A stretch of 38,547 nt of DNA from CAYOKT01 sp964404605 (GTDB lineage Bacteria; Electryoneota; Electryoneia; Electryoneales; Electryoneaceae): the NCBI GenBank assembly GCA_964404605.1, contig CAYOKT010000021.1:1-38547 (forward strand), read 5' to 3'. Made by a program: the position numbers and the translations under genes. The notes below the pieces were generated by a model. That model did not search any database. It saw only the letters and a program-made list of their open reading frames with translations, and had not been told where the DNA came from. Below, in pieces: positions 1-8,546 of this stretch (positions are counted from its first letter, which is position 1; every line of letters starts with the position of its first letter).

Positions 1-12
1 CCCGGGTTTCAC
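1..12 (+). repeat. Right half of a dispersed palindromic repeat at the scaffold start
   Basis: The first 12 bases, CCCGGGTTTCAC, equal the right-hand box of repeat copies at 17064-17095 and 36199-36260. The left half would lie beyond the window, so the scaffold seems to begin inside a repeat copy. Confidence 0.6.
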
Positions 13-83
13 AGGGGTTTCCGCAACCGAAAGCAATATGCGCCGGGGTGCGACCCCCCGGCGGAAGGTCGCTGAAAACCGTC

Positions 84-138
84 TGATGCCGCCCACCCGG
101 AGCAGCGCTCGAGGCGCATTGCTCCGTGGGCGGCATCA
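84..138. repeat. Long inverted repeat overlapping the OPT transporter promoter
   Basis: Perfect 12-bp arms (TGATGCCGCCCA at 84-95, TGGGCGGCATCA at 127-138) continue, after a 2-base bulge, into a 7-bp stem (CGGAGCA 98-104, TGCTCCG 120-126) around a 15-base loop. No T-run follows, so it is not a normal intrinsic terminator. The right arm covers the proposed -35 and most of the spacer of the promoter at 119-147. A smaller separate hairpin (8-bp arms 41-48 and 56-63) lies upstream. Confidence 0.7.
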
Positions 139-147
139 CCGTATCTT
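119..147 (+). promoter_or_regulatory. Putative sigma70-type promoter for the OPT transporter
   Basis: TTGCTC (119-124), 17-bp spacer, TATCTT (142-147). Transcription would start near 154, about 33 nt before the ATG at 187. The -10 hexamer is the same as at the sdh promoter and the promoter at 22661. The -35 keeps only the TTG core. Confidence 0.5.
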
Positions 148-186
148 AGCGGAACTTCTACAGACCGCTCCACGCACGGAGACTCC

Positions 187-2259
187 ATGCAAGGCGAGAA
201 ATCCCCTTCCGAACTCACGTTGCGCGCCGTGCTCTCCGGCCTCTTCGTCGGCTGCCTGATCGGCGCATCCAATGTGACCATCGGGCTCAAGATCGGCTGG
301 ACCTTCGGCGCCTCGATCACCGCGGCGGTGATCAGCTTCGCGCTCTTCAACACCATATTGAGGTCCAAGAATGCGTACAGCGCGAAGGAGAACCTGATCT
401 CCGCCACCGCGGGCTCCTCGGCGGGCACGATGGCCTCCGCCGGTGGTTTCGTCGCCGCCATTCCGGCGCTCGAGATGATCCGTCACAACAACGGGCAGGA
501 TCCCCTCAGCTTCGTCACCCTCTCCATCTGGGCGATCGCGGTGGCCTTCCTCGGGGTCCATTTCGCGGTTCCCCTGCGCCGCCAGATGGTCGTCGTCGAG
601 AAGCTGCGCTACCCGACCGGCACCGCCGCCGCCGAGACGATCAAGGCGATGTACGCCTCCGGCGCGGAGGCGCTGAAAAAGACCAAGGTGCTGATCATCG
701 CCGGGGTGGTGGCCGCGGTGGTGAAACTGCTCTACCTGATCCAACCGCTCGGGATCGCGCCCTTCGAGAACCTCTCGTTCAACGATTTCGGTCTCTACAC
801 GGTGGCGATCCTCGGCTTCGCGGTGCACCAGCTCCAGCTCGGGGTCAACCTGTCGCCGATGATGCTCGGGGCGGGGATCCTCATCGGGCCGCGTGTCGGC
901 TGGAGCCTGTTCGCCGGGGCGATCATCGCCTGGGGGATCATCACCCCCATCCTGCTCGACAAGGGTATCGTCGAGGTCGCCCCCGACTTCGCCAGCGTGC
1001 AGGCGGCCATTGCCCGGGTCGAAGGGACCCGCGGGCGGGAGAACCATGCGGCGCGCCGTCACCAAGCCGCCCTGCAACGCGAGATGCGGGACGCGATTCG
1101 CCGCGCGAACCTGCTCGCCTCCCACCGTGAAGGGGTCAGCGGGGTGGATGTGCTGCGGGCCTACGATGCGCCGGTCGAGCTGCTGGCCGCTGCCGGGATG
1201 AGCGCGGAGGAGGAGAACCGGCCGGTGCCCGCGATCACCAACCTGCCGACGACGTCCAGCCCCTACCGGGCCGGGTTCAACTGGGTGCTGTGGACCGGCG
1301 TCGCGCTGATGATCACCGCCAGTTTCACCAGCCTCGCGATGCAGTACAAGACCATCGGGCGGGCTTTTTCGGCGATGGGCAGGATGGCGCGGGGGGAGAC
1401 CCGCAACGGGGATGAAGACGAGGAGGATGCGCCCGACCCCTACCCGATGAAGTTCTGGATCGTCGGGATGATCCTCGCCACCATCCTCACCGCGCTGCTC
1501 GCCAACTACCTGTTCCAGATCTCGATATTAGAGGGGATTCTCGCGGTCGTCCTTTCGATGTTCATCGCGGCGATCGCGGTGCGCGCCACCGGCGAGACCG
1601 ACATCAACCCGGTCGGCGCGATGGGGAAGATCACCCAGGTGGTGTACGGGGCGATCACACCGGGCAAGATGCAGGTGAACCTGATGGCGGCGGCGATCAC
1701 CAGCGCCGGGGCGAGCCAGGCCGGGGACCTGATGCACGACCTGAAGGCGGGGTACATGCTGAAGGTCTCCATCCGCCGCCAGGTCCTCACCCAGCTCGTC
1801 GGGGTGATCGTCGGCGTGTTCGCCGCGGCGGGAACCTACCGTGTGCTGACCGCCGTCTACGAGATCCCCGGCACCGAGTTTCCCGGGCCGGCGGTGTTCG
1901 CCTGGTTCAAGATGGCGGAGATCCTCGCGGTGGGCTTCAAGGCGCTGCCGCAGTTCGCCCTGTGGGGCGCCGGGATCGGGGCGGGGCTCGGCATCATCCT
2001 GCCCCTGCTCGGACATTTCGCCCCGAAGGTGGGCAAATGGCTGCCCAGCCCGGTCGGTTTCGGGATCGCCTTCATGGTCCCGGCGGTCTACTCGATCTCG
2101 ATGTGGCTGGGGGCGATTTTAACCTATTTTTACACCAAGCGTCACCCGGTACGCGCCGAGAAGTACGGCGCTTCCCTCGCCAGCGGGTTCATCGCCGGGG
2201 AGGGGCTGATGATGGTCGCCTTCGCGCTCTACCTGATGGCGGCCCAGTTCCTCGGGTGA
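187..2259 (+). CDS. OPT-family oligopeptide transporter
   Basis: A 690-residue polytopic inner-membrane protein of the OPT/YSL family, whose members take up peptides or metal chelates with protons. The N-terminus lacks a cleavable signal and leads straight into membrane segments. The family hallmark TGETDINPVGAMGKITQ occurs near residues 467-483. A charged, soluble stretch of about 90 residues (roughly 265-355), rich in Arg and Glu, separates the two hydrophobic halves and is probably a cytoplasmic loop. A second acidic linker (GDEDEEDAP) precedes the C-terminal half. The length is usual for the prokaryotic branch. It is a single gene behind its own promoter and inverted repeat; the next gene starts 106 bp later and is functionally unrelated. 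The substrate cannot be read from sequence. Confidence 0.93.
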   Translation: MQGEKSPSELTLRAVLSGLFVGCLIGASNVTIGLKIGWTFGASITAAVISFALFNTILRSKNAYSAKENLISATAGSSAGTMASAGGFVAAIPALEMIRHNNGQDPLSFVTLSIWAIAVAFLGVHFAVPLRRQMVVVEKLRYPTGTAAAETIKAMYASGAEALKKTKVLIIAGVVAAVVKLLYLIQPLGIAPFENLSFNDFGLYTVAILGFAVHQLQLGVNLSPMMLGAGILIGPRVGWSLFAGAIIAWGIITPILLDKGIVEVAPDFASVQAAIARVEGTRGRENHAARRHQAALQREMRDAIRRANLLASHREGVSGVDVLRAYDAPVELLAAAGMSAEEENRPVPAITNLPTTSSPYRAGFNWVLWTGVALMITASFTSLAMQYKTIGRAFSAMGRMARGETRNGDEDEEDAPDPYPMKFWIVGMILATILTALLANYLFQISILEGILAVVLSMFIAAIAVRATGETDINPVGAMGKITQVVYGAITPGKMQVNLMAAAITSAGASQAGDLMHDLKAGYMLKVSIRRQVLTQLVGVIVGVFAAAGTYRVLTAVYEIPGTEFPGPAVFAWFKMAEILAVGFKALPQFALWGAGIGAGLGIILPLLGHFAPKVGKWLPSPVGFGIAFMVPAVYSISMWLGAILTYFYTKRHPVRAEKYGASLASGFIAGEGLMMVAFALYLMAAQFLG

Positions 2260-2365
2260 GCGGGACGGAGTAACCGGCGGGAGGGGCAACACGGGGAGCG
2301 GCGGGAGCCGCATCCGCCCCTGACGCCGCCGACAGGGAATCGTTGCACCTGACCGGATCACGACC

Positions 2366-3874
2366 ATGCCACCGATTCAACGCGTCCTGATCGCCAACCG
2401 CGGCGAGATCGCCGTGCGCATCATCCGCGCCTGCCGCGGGCTCGGGATCTCCCCGGTCGCCGTGTACAGCGAGGCGGACACGACCGCGCTTCACGTGCGC
2501 CTCGCCGACGAGGCCGTCCTCCTCGGCCCGCCCGCCCCGGGGGAGAGCTACCTCGCGGTGGACAAGCTGATCGACGCCGCCCGGCGGACCGGCTGCGACG
2601 CCGTGCACCCCGGGTACGGTTTCCTCGCGGAACAGGCGGCGTTCGCCCGCGCGGTCGGCGAGGCGGGGCTGACCTGGGTCGGTCCCCCGCCGGAGGCGAT
2701 CGAGCTGCTCGGGGACAAGGTGGCCAGCCGGGAGACGATGGCGAAGGCCGGGGTGCCGGTGACACCGGGCTACTACTCCTCGAAGCTGGACATCGCCGAC
2801 CTGCGGCACCAGGCCGGGAAGATCGGCTACCCCCTGCTGATCAAGGCCGCGGCGGGCGGCGGCGGCAAGGGGATGCGCATCGTGCACGAACCGGGCGGAC
2901 TCGAGGCGGCCCTCGAGGGGGCGCAGCGGGAGGCGGGCAGCGCCTTCGGCGATTCGCGCGTGTTCCTCGAGAAGTGGGTGGAAACCCCGCGGCACGTGGA
3001 GTTCCAGGTCTTCGCCGACACGCACGGCAACGTCATCCACCTCTTCGAGCGGGAATGTTCCATCCAGCGGCGCCACCAGAAGGTGATCGAGGAGACCCCC
3101 TCCACGGCGCTGACGCCCGAGTTGCGCCGGGAGATGGGCGAGGCGGCGGTGGCGACCGCGAGGGCGGCGGGGTATGTCAACGCCGGGACGGTGGAGTTCC
3201 TGCTCGACACCACCGGGCGGTTCTACTTCCTCGAGGTGAACACCCGCATCCAGGTGGAGCACCCGGTGACGGAGGAAGTTGTCGGCGTGGACCTCGTCGC
3301 CGAACAGTTCCGCGTTGCGGCCGGGGAGCCCCTGCGGTGGGCGCAGGATGACCTTTCCCAGCGCGGCCACGCCATCGAGGCGCGCATCTACGCGGAGAAC
3401 CCCGCCGAAGACTTCCTCCCCGCCGCCGGGCCGCTCCTCTACCTGCGCGAGCCGCGCGGGCCGGGGATCCGGGTGGACAGCGGGGTGGTCGAGGGCGGCG
3501 AGGTTCCGGTGCACTACGACCCCATCATGGCGAAGGTGATCGCCTGGGGTCCCGACCGGGAGAGCTCCCGGACCCGCCTGATCCGCGCCCTCGAGGAGTA
3601 TGTGGCCCTCGGGGTGCCGACCACCGCCTCCTTCCTGCGCGACGTCCTCGCCAGCGAGCCTTTCATCGCGGGCGAGACGAGGACCGATTTCATCGAAAAG
3701 CACTTCTCCGGGTGGACCGGGGATTCGGACGACCTGCGGCGCATCGCCCTCGCGGTGGCGGCCGGTCTGCCGCAACGGGGGCGGAACGGCGCCGGCGCGC
3801 CCGCGGCGGACGGGGGCGGGATGGTCAGCTCCTGGGAGGCCTTCGGGGCGTGGCGCATGGGGGGCGCGGGATGA
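2366..3874 (+). CDS. accC: Biotin carboxylase subunit of an acyl-CoA carboxylase (AccC/PccA type)
   Basis: A 502-residue biotin carboxylase that uses ATP and bicarbonate to carboxylate biotin on the carrier protein. It opens with the family N-terminal motif LIANRGEIAVRIIRACR. The ATP-grasp glycine-rich loop KAAAGGGGKGMRI lies near residues 160-172 and the catalytic segment EVNTRIQVEHPVTE near 290-303. At 502 residues it is some 50 longer than the usual 450-residue AccC; the extra part is the poorly conserved C-terminus. Its stop codon overlaps the start of the biotin carrier gene (ATGA at 3871-3874), so the two are translated together. No carboxyltransferase gene is in the window, so acetyl-CoA and propionyl-CoA remain possible substrates. 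The mutase and biotin ligase at 31-33.7 kb make a propionyl-CoA carboxylase attractive, as an inference. Confidence 0.92.
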   Translation: MPPIQRVLIANRGEIAVRIIRACRGLGISPVAVYSEADTTALHVRLADEAVLLGPPAPGESYLAVDKLIDAARRTGCDAVHPGYGFLAEQAAFARAVGEAGLTWVGPPPEAIELLGDKVASRETMAKAGVPVTPGYYSSKLDIADLRHQAGKIGYPLLIKAAAGGGGKGMRIVHEPGGLEAALEGAQREAGSAFGDSRVFLEKWVETPRHVEFQVFADTHGNVIHLFERECSIQRRHQKVIEETPSTALTPELRREMGEAAVATARAAGYVNAGTVEFLLDTTGRFYFLEVNTRIQVEHPVTEEVVGVDLVAEQFRVAAGEPLRWAQDDLSQRGHAIEARIYAENPAEDFLPAAGPLLYLREPRGPGIRVDSGVVEGGEVPVHYDPIMAKVIAWGPDRESSRTRLIRALEEYVALGVPTTASFLRDVLASEPFIAGETRTDFIEKHFSGWTGDSDDLRRIALAVAAGLPQRGRNGAGAPAADGGGMVSSWEAFGAWRMGGAG

Positions 3875-4362
3875 AACGCACGCAGTTCAAGGCGCCGGGC
3901 GGCAGTGTCGAGGTGCAGAGCGAAGCGGCGGACGGCCTGCTCCGCGCGGTCGTGGACGGCGTCGAACTGGCCGGACCGCTGCAACTGACCGCCCCCGGCG
4001 AGGCGCTGTGGCGGGTCGGGGACCGGCTCCTGCACGTGGCCGCCGCCGAAGAGGGCAACAGCGTGTGGGTCGCGGTGGAGGGCAGGGTCTTCCGGTTCGA
4101 GCGCCCCGCGGAGGACGAATACGGCGGCGGCGAGGGCGAGGGCGGCAAATCGGTCGCCGCGCCCATGCCCGGCAAGGTCATCAAGCTCCTCGTCCAGCCC
4201 GGGGAAGCGGTGGAGGAGGGGCAGCCGGTGCTCATCGTCGAGGCGATGAAGATGGAGCACACGCTCCGCGCGCCGCGGGCGGGCACGGTCACCGCCCTCC
4301 ACTGCGAGGAGGGGCAACAGGTGAACGCCGGGGTGCCGCTGCTGGTGATCGAACAGGAGTAG
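3871..4362 (+). CDS. Biotin carboxyl carrier protein of an acyl-CoA carboxylase
   Basis: A 163-residue biotinyl-domain protein. The C-terminal half has the typical biotin domain with EAMKMEH, in which Lys127 is the biotin attachment site. The N-terminal 85 residues or so are beta-rich and may correspond to the BT linker that joins carboxylase and carrier domains in fused PccA/MccA chains. With the upstream gene it therefore looks like a PccA-type alpha chain split in two. I chose the ATG at 3871 because it overlaps the accC stop in the ATGA pattern seen elsewhere in this window and because homologous sequence starts there; a longer open frame upstream only shadows accC. A strong terminator follows at 4429. 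The ligase that would charge it is probably BirA at 32913. Confidence 0.92.
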   Translation: MKRTQFKAPGGSVEVQSEAADGLLRAVVDGVELAGPLQLTAPGEALWRVGDRLLHVAAAEEGNSVWVAVEGRVFRFERPAEDEYGGGEGEGGKSVAAPMPGKVIKLLVQPGEAVEEGQPVLIVEAMKMEHTLRAPRAGTVTALHCEEGQQVNAGVPLLVIEQE

Positions 4363-4428
4363 GGCGGCCCGGCGAGCCGGCACCGCCTTGCCGGATCGGA
4401 ACCGCGGGGCGGTTTGGAACGTATTTCC

Positions 4429-4457
4429 ACCCGGACGGGAGAACCGTCCGGGTTTTT
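4429..4457 (+). terminator. Intrinsic terminator of the carboxylase operon
   Basis: Perfect 10-bp stem (ACCCGGACGG 4429-4438, CCGTCCGGGT 4444-4453) with a 5-base GAGAA loop, followed by TTTT. It lies 67 bp after the biotin carrier stop. Confidence 0.9.
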
Positions 4458-4482
4458 CGTTCGGCCCGCGCGGCGATATATT
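4454..4482 (+). promoter_or_regulatory. Putative promoter of the Rrf2 regulator gene
   Basis: A good -10 TATATT (4477-4482) lies 17 bp after a weak TTTTCG (4454-4459) that uses the T-tract of the preceding terminator. Transcription would begin near 4489, about 43 nt before the ATG. Confidence 0.42.
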
Positions 4483-4531
4483 CCCCCGTCGGCCTTCATG
4501 GTCACGGCGGGGGGTTCCAGGGGAGCTCAGG

Positions 4532-4951
4532 ATGCCATTTTCCAAGAGCTGGGGTTACGCGGTGCGGGCGATGCTGGCGCTCGCGGGGGAAGGGGGCGGC
4601 GCGGGAGAACGCCGCCAGGCCGCCGAACTGGCGGAAGTCGCGGGGCTGCCTGCCTCGTTTCTCAGCAAGCTGCTGGTCCAGTTGACCGCCGCGGGGCTGC
4701 TGGAGAGCACCCGCGGCCGCGGCGGAGGGGTGAGGCTGGCGAAGCCGCCCGGCGAGATCTCCCTGTACGACATCGCCGCCGCCACGGACGGCTTCGACCG
4801 TGAAAGCCCCCTGCCGCCCGGTTTCGAGGAGGCGCCGGAGTCGATGCGCGCGGCGCTGGCGCACCGGTGGCGCCCCTACCACCTGGCGCTGGTCGAGTTC
4901 CTCGCGGAAACGACACTGGCGGACCTCCTGCGCGACCTGCGGTCTCCCTGA
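4532..4951 (+). CDS. Rrf2-family transcriptional regulator without cysteines
   Basis: A 139-residue DNA-binding protein of the Rrf2 family. The winged helix-turn-helix is seen in AELAEVAGLPASFLSKLLVQ (residues about 32-51), followed by the wing STRGRGGGVRLAK. The start at 4532 is set by AGGGGAG at 4519-4525 and by alignment to the usual SKSWGYAVRAMLALA opening; upstream in-frame codons lie in the promoter. The protein has no cysteine at all, so it cannot hold an iron-sulfur cluster through Cys ligands as IscR, NsrR and RsrR do. It may sense another signal or act as a plain repressor. It stands alone between a terminator and dnaJ, so its target is unknown; autoregulation is plausible. Confidence 0.88.
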   Translation: MPFSKSWGYAVRAMLALAGEGGGAGERRQAAELAEVAGLPASFLSKLLVQLTAAGLLESTRGRGGGVRLAKPPGEISLYDIAAATDGFDRESPLPPGFEEAPESMRAALAHRWRPYHLALVEFLAETTLADLLRDLRSP

Positions 4952-5119
4952 CCCTCGGGCTCGCCGGTGACCCGGGAACCCATCTCCGCATCCAACTCTG
5001 GGGGGGCCGACAGCCCCGCGATCCCCGGCGGGAGCGCGGGCAGCGATCCGACCGGCTGCATCGAGGAGGAGAGATCGGCCTTCATCGCGAGGGGCGGTCG
5101 ATAGAACAGGCATACTGCG

Positions 5120-6076
5120 ATGGGTGTGGAATACAAGGACTACTACAAGATTCTCGGGGTCTCGCGCAACGCGAGCGGCGAGGAGATCCAGAAGGCGTAC
5201 CGGAAGCTGGCGCGCAAGTATCACCCCGATGTCAACAAGGCGAAGGGCGCCGAGGACCGGTTCAAGGAGATCGGCGAGGCCTACGAGGTGCTGCACGACC
5301 CGGAGAAGCGCCGCCGGTATGACCAGCTCGGCGCGGGCTGGCGGGCGGGCCAGGAGTTCCGCGCGCCGCCGGGCTGGGAGTTCCGGCAGGGACCGGGGGG
5401 CTTCCAGTTCGGCACGGGCGGCTTCGGAGGCACGGGCCGGGGCGGGGGCTTCAGCAACTTTTTCGATATGCTCTTCGGGGACATGATGGGCGGCTTCGCC
5501 CAGCCCCGCAAGGCGCGGCGCGGCGGCGCGGCGGCCGCGAGGGTCACCGCCGACCTGGAGGTCAGCCTCGAGGACGCCTACAACGGCGCCACGCGCCGGG
5601 TGACCCTCTCCTTCCAGGAACCGGACGCGGCCTCCGCGGCCGGGAGTAAAACGATCCAGGTGAAGATCCCGCCGGGGATCAAGGAGGGCTCGAAAATCCG
5701 GCTGAAGGGGCAGGGAGTCGGCGGAGGCGACCTGATGCTGCGGGTTCGTTTCGCGCCCCACCCCCTGTTCCGCCCGGCGGGATTCGACCTGCACATCACC
5801 TTGCCGATCGCCCCCTGGGAGGCCGCCCTCGGCGGGAAGGTGACCGTGCCCACGCTGGACGGCAAGCGGGTACGGGTGACGATCCGCCCGGGCACACGGT
5901 CGGGCCACAAGCTCCGCATCCCCGGCAAGGGGTTGAGGAAGAAGACGGGCGGGCACGGCGACCTGATCGCCGAACTCCAGGTGGTCACCCCGGAACGGTT
6001 GACCCCCGAGGAGAAGGAACTGCTGGCCCGCTGGTCGTCGATCAGCCGCTTCCGCCCGCGCTCCTGGGAGGAATGA
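5120..6076 (+). CDS. cbpA: DnaJ/CbpA-type J-domain co-chaperone
   Basis: A 318-residue Hsp40 that would stimulate DnaK ATPase and deliver unfolded clients. The J domain fills residues 1-68 with the HPD triad at 35-37. A Gly/Phe-rich linker runs to about residue 135 (repeated GF and GG pairs). The zinc-finger repeats CxxCxGxG of true DnaJ are absent, which makes it class II (CbpA or DnaJ2). The two beta-sandwich client domains follow, including the IKIPPGIKEGSKIRLKGQG-like turn. A clear Shine-Dalgarno is not visible before 5120. It sits 169 bp after the Rrf2 gene and 133 bp before htpG, so a chaperone neighbourhood is suggested but not an overlapping operon. No CIRCE element is visible upstream. 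Confidence 0.93.
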   Translation: MGVEYKDYYKILGVSRNASGEEIQKAYRKLARKYHPDVNKAKGAEDRFKEIGEAYEVLHDPEKRRRYDQLGAGWRAGQEFRAPPGWEFRQGPGGFQFGTGGFGGTGRGGGFSNFFDMLFGDMMGGFAQPRKARRGGAAAARVTADLEVSLEDAYNGATRRVTLSFQEPDAASAAGSKTIQVKIPPGIKEGSKIRLKGQGVGGGDLMLRVRFAPHPLFRPAGFDLHITLPIAPWEAALGGKVTVPTLDGKRVRVTIRPGTRSGHKLRIPGKGLRKKTGGHGDLIAELQVVTPERLTPEEKELLARWSSISRFRPRSWEE

Positions 6077-6209
6077 CCGGCGCGCGCGGGGGAGACATCC
6101 GCCGGCCCTGCGGCGGGGCGGGCTCTCCCCGGGGTGCAGGCGGGCGATCGGCCGCCCTGTTGATCGCCCCCATGACCGAACGACAGCAAAGCGCAGGAGA
6201 AGGTGAGGA

Positions 6210-8123
6210 ATGACCGTCGAGAGCAAACAACCGCGTGAACAGACCCTCCGTTTCAAGGCGGAGGTCAAGCAGCTCCTGGACATCGTCGTCCACTCCCTGT
6301 ACACCGACCGGGAGATCTTCGTCCGCGAACTGATCAGCAACGCCTCGGACGCGCTGGAGAAGATCCGCCATCTCATGTTGCTCGAGAAGAACGTGGTCGA
6401 CCCCGATCTTCCGCTTGAGATCCGGATCGAGACCGACGAGGTCGCCGGCACGTTCGTCATCCGCGACACCGGCCTCGGGATGACCCGGGAGGAGGTGTCG
6501 AAGAACCTCGGGACCATCGCCCACTCCGGTTCGCGCGAGTTTCTCAAGGCGGTGGCCGAGGGCAAGCCCGTGGACGCCACCCTCATCGGGCAGTTCGGCG
6601 TCGGGTTCTACTCCTCGTTCATGGTCGCGGAGGAGGTCACCGTCCACAGCCGCTCCTGGCGGCCGGACGCCGCGGGCGCGATCTGGCGCTCCTCCGGCGG
6701 GGGGAGCTTCCACGTCGCCGAGGTGGAGGGGCTGGACCGCGGGACGAAGGTCACGATCCGGTTGCGGGAGGATGCGCGGGAGTACGCCCGCGCGGAACGG
6801 GTCAAGGAGCTGATCCGCCGATACTCGAGCTTCGTCCCCTTCCCGGTCTTCGTCAACGGCGAGCAGGTGAACACCGTGGGCGCGATCTGGACCCGCAGCC
6901 CGGGCGAACTGACCGAGGAAGAGTACAAGGGGTTCTACCGTTTCATCGCCAACACGGGCGGCGATCCGCTCTACTGGCTGCACTTCAACGCGGATGCTCC
7001 CCTGGCGATCCGCGCGGTGCTCTTCGTCCCGGGCGACAACCTCGAGCGGTTCGGCCTCGGGCGCATGGAGCCGGGCGTGCACCTCTACTGCAAGCGGGTG
7101 CTCATCCAGCAGCAGGTCGATAACCTGCTCCCGGACTACTTCCGTTTCTTCCGCGGCGTCGTCGACTCGGAGGACCTGCCGCTCAACATCTCGCGCGAGA
7201 CCATGCAGGACAGCGCGCTGGTGGCGAAACTGAGGAAGGTGCTCACCGGGAGGTTGATCAAGTTCCTCGCCGAGAAGGCGAAGGAGGACCCCGAAGGTTA
7301 CGCGAAGTTCTTCCGCCTCTTCGGTCCTTTCCTCAAGGAGGGCGTCTACACGGACGGCGAACACCGCGAGGAGCTCGCCGCACTGCTCCGCTTCCCATCG
7401 AGTAAAACGGAAGGGGACGCGATGACGAGCCTCGACGAGGCGATCGCGCGGATGCCGGAGGACCAGAAGGCGCTCTACGTGATCTCCGGCCCCTCTCGCG
7501 AGGCGATCGAGGCCGGGCCCTACATCGAGGCGCTGCGCGAGCGGGGCTGGGAGGTGCTGTACGGCACCGACGGCATCGACGATTTCGTCTGGACCGCCCT
7601 GCGCGAGTACAAGGGGAAGAAGGTCATCAGCGCCGACCAGGCGGACTTGGAGCTGCCGGGAGGGGAAGAGGCTGACCGCGGGGACGCCCTGCCGGAGGCG
7701 GAAGCGGGCGACCTGGCGCGCTGGATGAAGGAGGTCGTCGGCGGCGATGTCGAGGAGGTGCGTGTCAGCAGCCGCCTGGTCAACAGCCCGGCGGTGCTGG
7801 TCAACCCCGACCAGATGATGACCACGGGGATGCGCCGGGTGATGCAGGCGATGAGCCGCGAGACCCTGCCCATGGGCGCCATGATCCTCGAAATCAACCC
7901 CCGGCACACCATCCTCAAGCGGATCAACTCGCTGCGCAAGGCGAATGTGAAGGACGACCTCGCCCGGGAGGCGACCCGGCTTCTCCTCGACAACGCGCGG
8001 ATCGCCGCCGGGCTGCTGGTGGACCCGAGAACGCTCGTCGAGCGGAGCACGCACATGCTGGAAGCGGCGCTCGCGGGGAGCACGGGAGAGCACCGCACCG
8101 GAAAGAAAAACGCGGGCGGCTGA
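6210..8123 (+). CDS. htpG: Molecular chaperone HtpG (Hsp90)
   Basis: A 637-residue cytosolic Hsp90 of normal full length. The N-terminal GHKL ATPase domain shows RELISNASDALEKIR (catalytic Glu, nucleotide-binding Asn), DTGLGMTREE and GQFGVGFYSSFMVA. The middle domain carries LPLNISRETMQD, with the conserved Arg that contacts ATP gamma-phosphate. The C-terminal dimerisation region runs to the end. A strong ribosome site, AGGAGAAGGTGAGG, lies just upstream of 6210. It follows the J-domain gene by 133 bp in the same direction, consistent with a heat-shock pair. No terminator is obvious after it; a 423-bp non-coding stretch follows. Confidence 0.96.
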   Translation: MTVESKQPREQTLRFKAEVKQLLDIVVHSLYTDREIFVRELISNASDALEKIRHLMLLEKNVVDPDLPLEIRIETDEVAGTFVIRDTGLGMTREEVSKNLGTIAHSGSREFLKAVAEGKPVDATLIGQFGVGFYSSFMVAEEVTVHSRSWRPDAAGAIWRSSGGGSFHVAEVEGLDRGTKVTIRLREDAREYARAERVKELIRRYSSFVPFPVFVNGEQVNTVGAIWTRSPGELTEEEYKGFYRFIANTGGDPLYWLHFNADAPLAIRAVLFVPGDNLERFGLGRMEPGVHLYCKRVLIQQQVDNLLPDYFRFFRGVVDSEDLPLNISRETMQDSALVAKLRKVLTGRLIKFLAEKAKEDPEGYAKFFRLFGPFLKEGVYTDGEHREELAALLRFPSSKTEGDAMTSLDEAIARMPEDQKALYVISGPSREAIEAGPYIEALRERGWEVLYGTDGIDDFVWTALREYKGKKVISADQADLELPGGEEADRGDALPEAEAGDLARWMKEVVGGDVEEVRVSSRLVNSPAVLVNPDQMMTTGMRRVMQAMSRETLPMGAMILEINPRHTILKRINSLRKANVKDDLAREATRLLLDNARIAAGLLVDPRTLVERSTHMLEAALAGSTGEHRTGKKNAGG

Positions 8124-8220
8124 CCGGTCGCCATCCTCCTCGATCTCCGCCTGTCCCGTCGGCGCCGTTCAGTGTCCCATTCTTCCTCCGCACCCTGCCA
8201 TGGCCACTCCCGCGGGGACG

Positions 8221-8267
8221 GTAGCAAAATGTTACTCGCCGGCGACACCTGTGGGGCAAAATGCCAC
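8221..8267. promoter_or_regulatory. Pair of related palindromes, possible operators of the efflux operon
   Basis: Two near-palindromic 15-mers share the core GCAAAATG: GTAGCAAAATGTTAC (8221-8235) and GGGGCAAAATGCCAC (8253-8267). Their centres are 32 bp apart, about three helical turns, which would place both on one face of the DNA. They lie 90-135 bp upstream of a TATAAT box and nothing else in the 8124-8546 gap competes for a role. Binding of a dimeric regulator is an inference. Confidence 0.45.
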
Positions 8268-8329
8268 ACCAACCGGCCGAAAGCGGGCGAAAGACGAGAG
8301 TTAGCTTCCGCTATTTCCGGCACGATGAT

Positions 8330-8360
8330 TGCTAAATTGTGAACGTGTGCAACTTATAAT
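8330..8360 (+). promoter_or_regulatory. Putative promoter of the efflux operon
   Basis: Consensus -10 TATAAT (8355-8360) with TTGCTA (8330-8335) at a long 19-bp spacing, inside an A+T-rich patch. The leader to the Yip1 start at 8547 would be about 180 nt. The rest of the 423-bp gap holds no believable gene; open frames there are short and antisense. Confidence 0.45.
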
Positions 8361-8546
8361 ACGTTCTCTATTCTGCATGATTGGAGGGAAACGGAGGAGA
8401 CCGCTGCCCTCTGCACGGCATACCTTGAAACGATCGATCCAGCCCTACGGGAACACCTGCCGATCCCACGTTCCCCGGGAGGATGAAACGAGCGAGTGAG
8501 CCCGTACGGAAGGCGGGCTTCCCACCCTGACCACGGAGGAGGGACC

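Noticed and set aside
4952..5119. CIRCE or heat-shock promoter ahead of dnaJ
   Set aside because: No TTAGCACTC-type dyad or recognisable sigma32 sequence is present in the gap.
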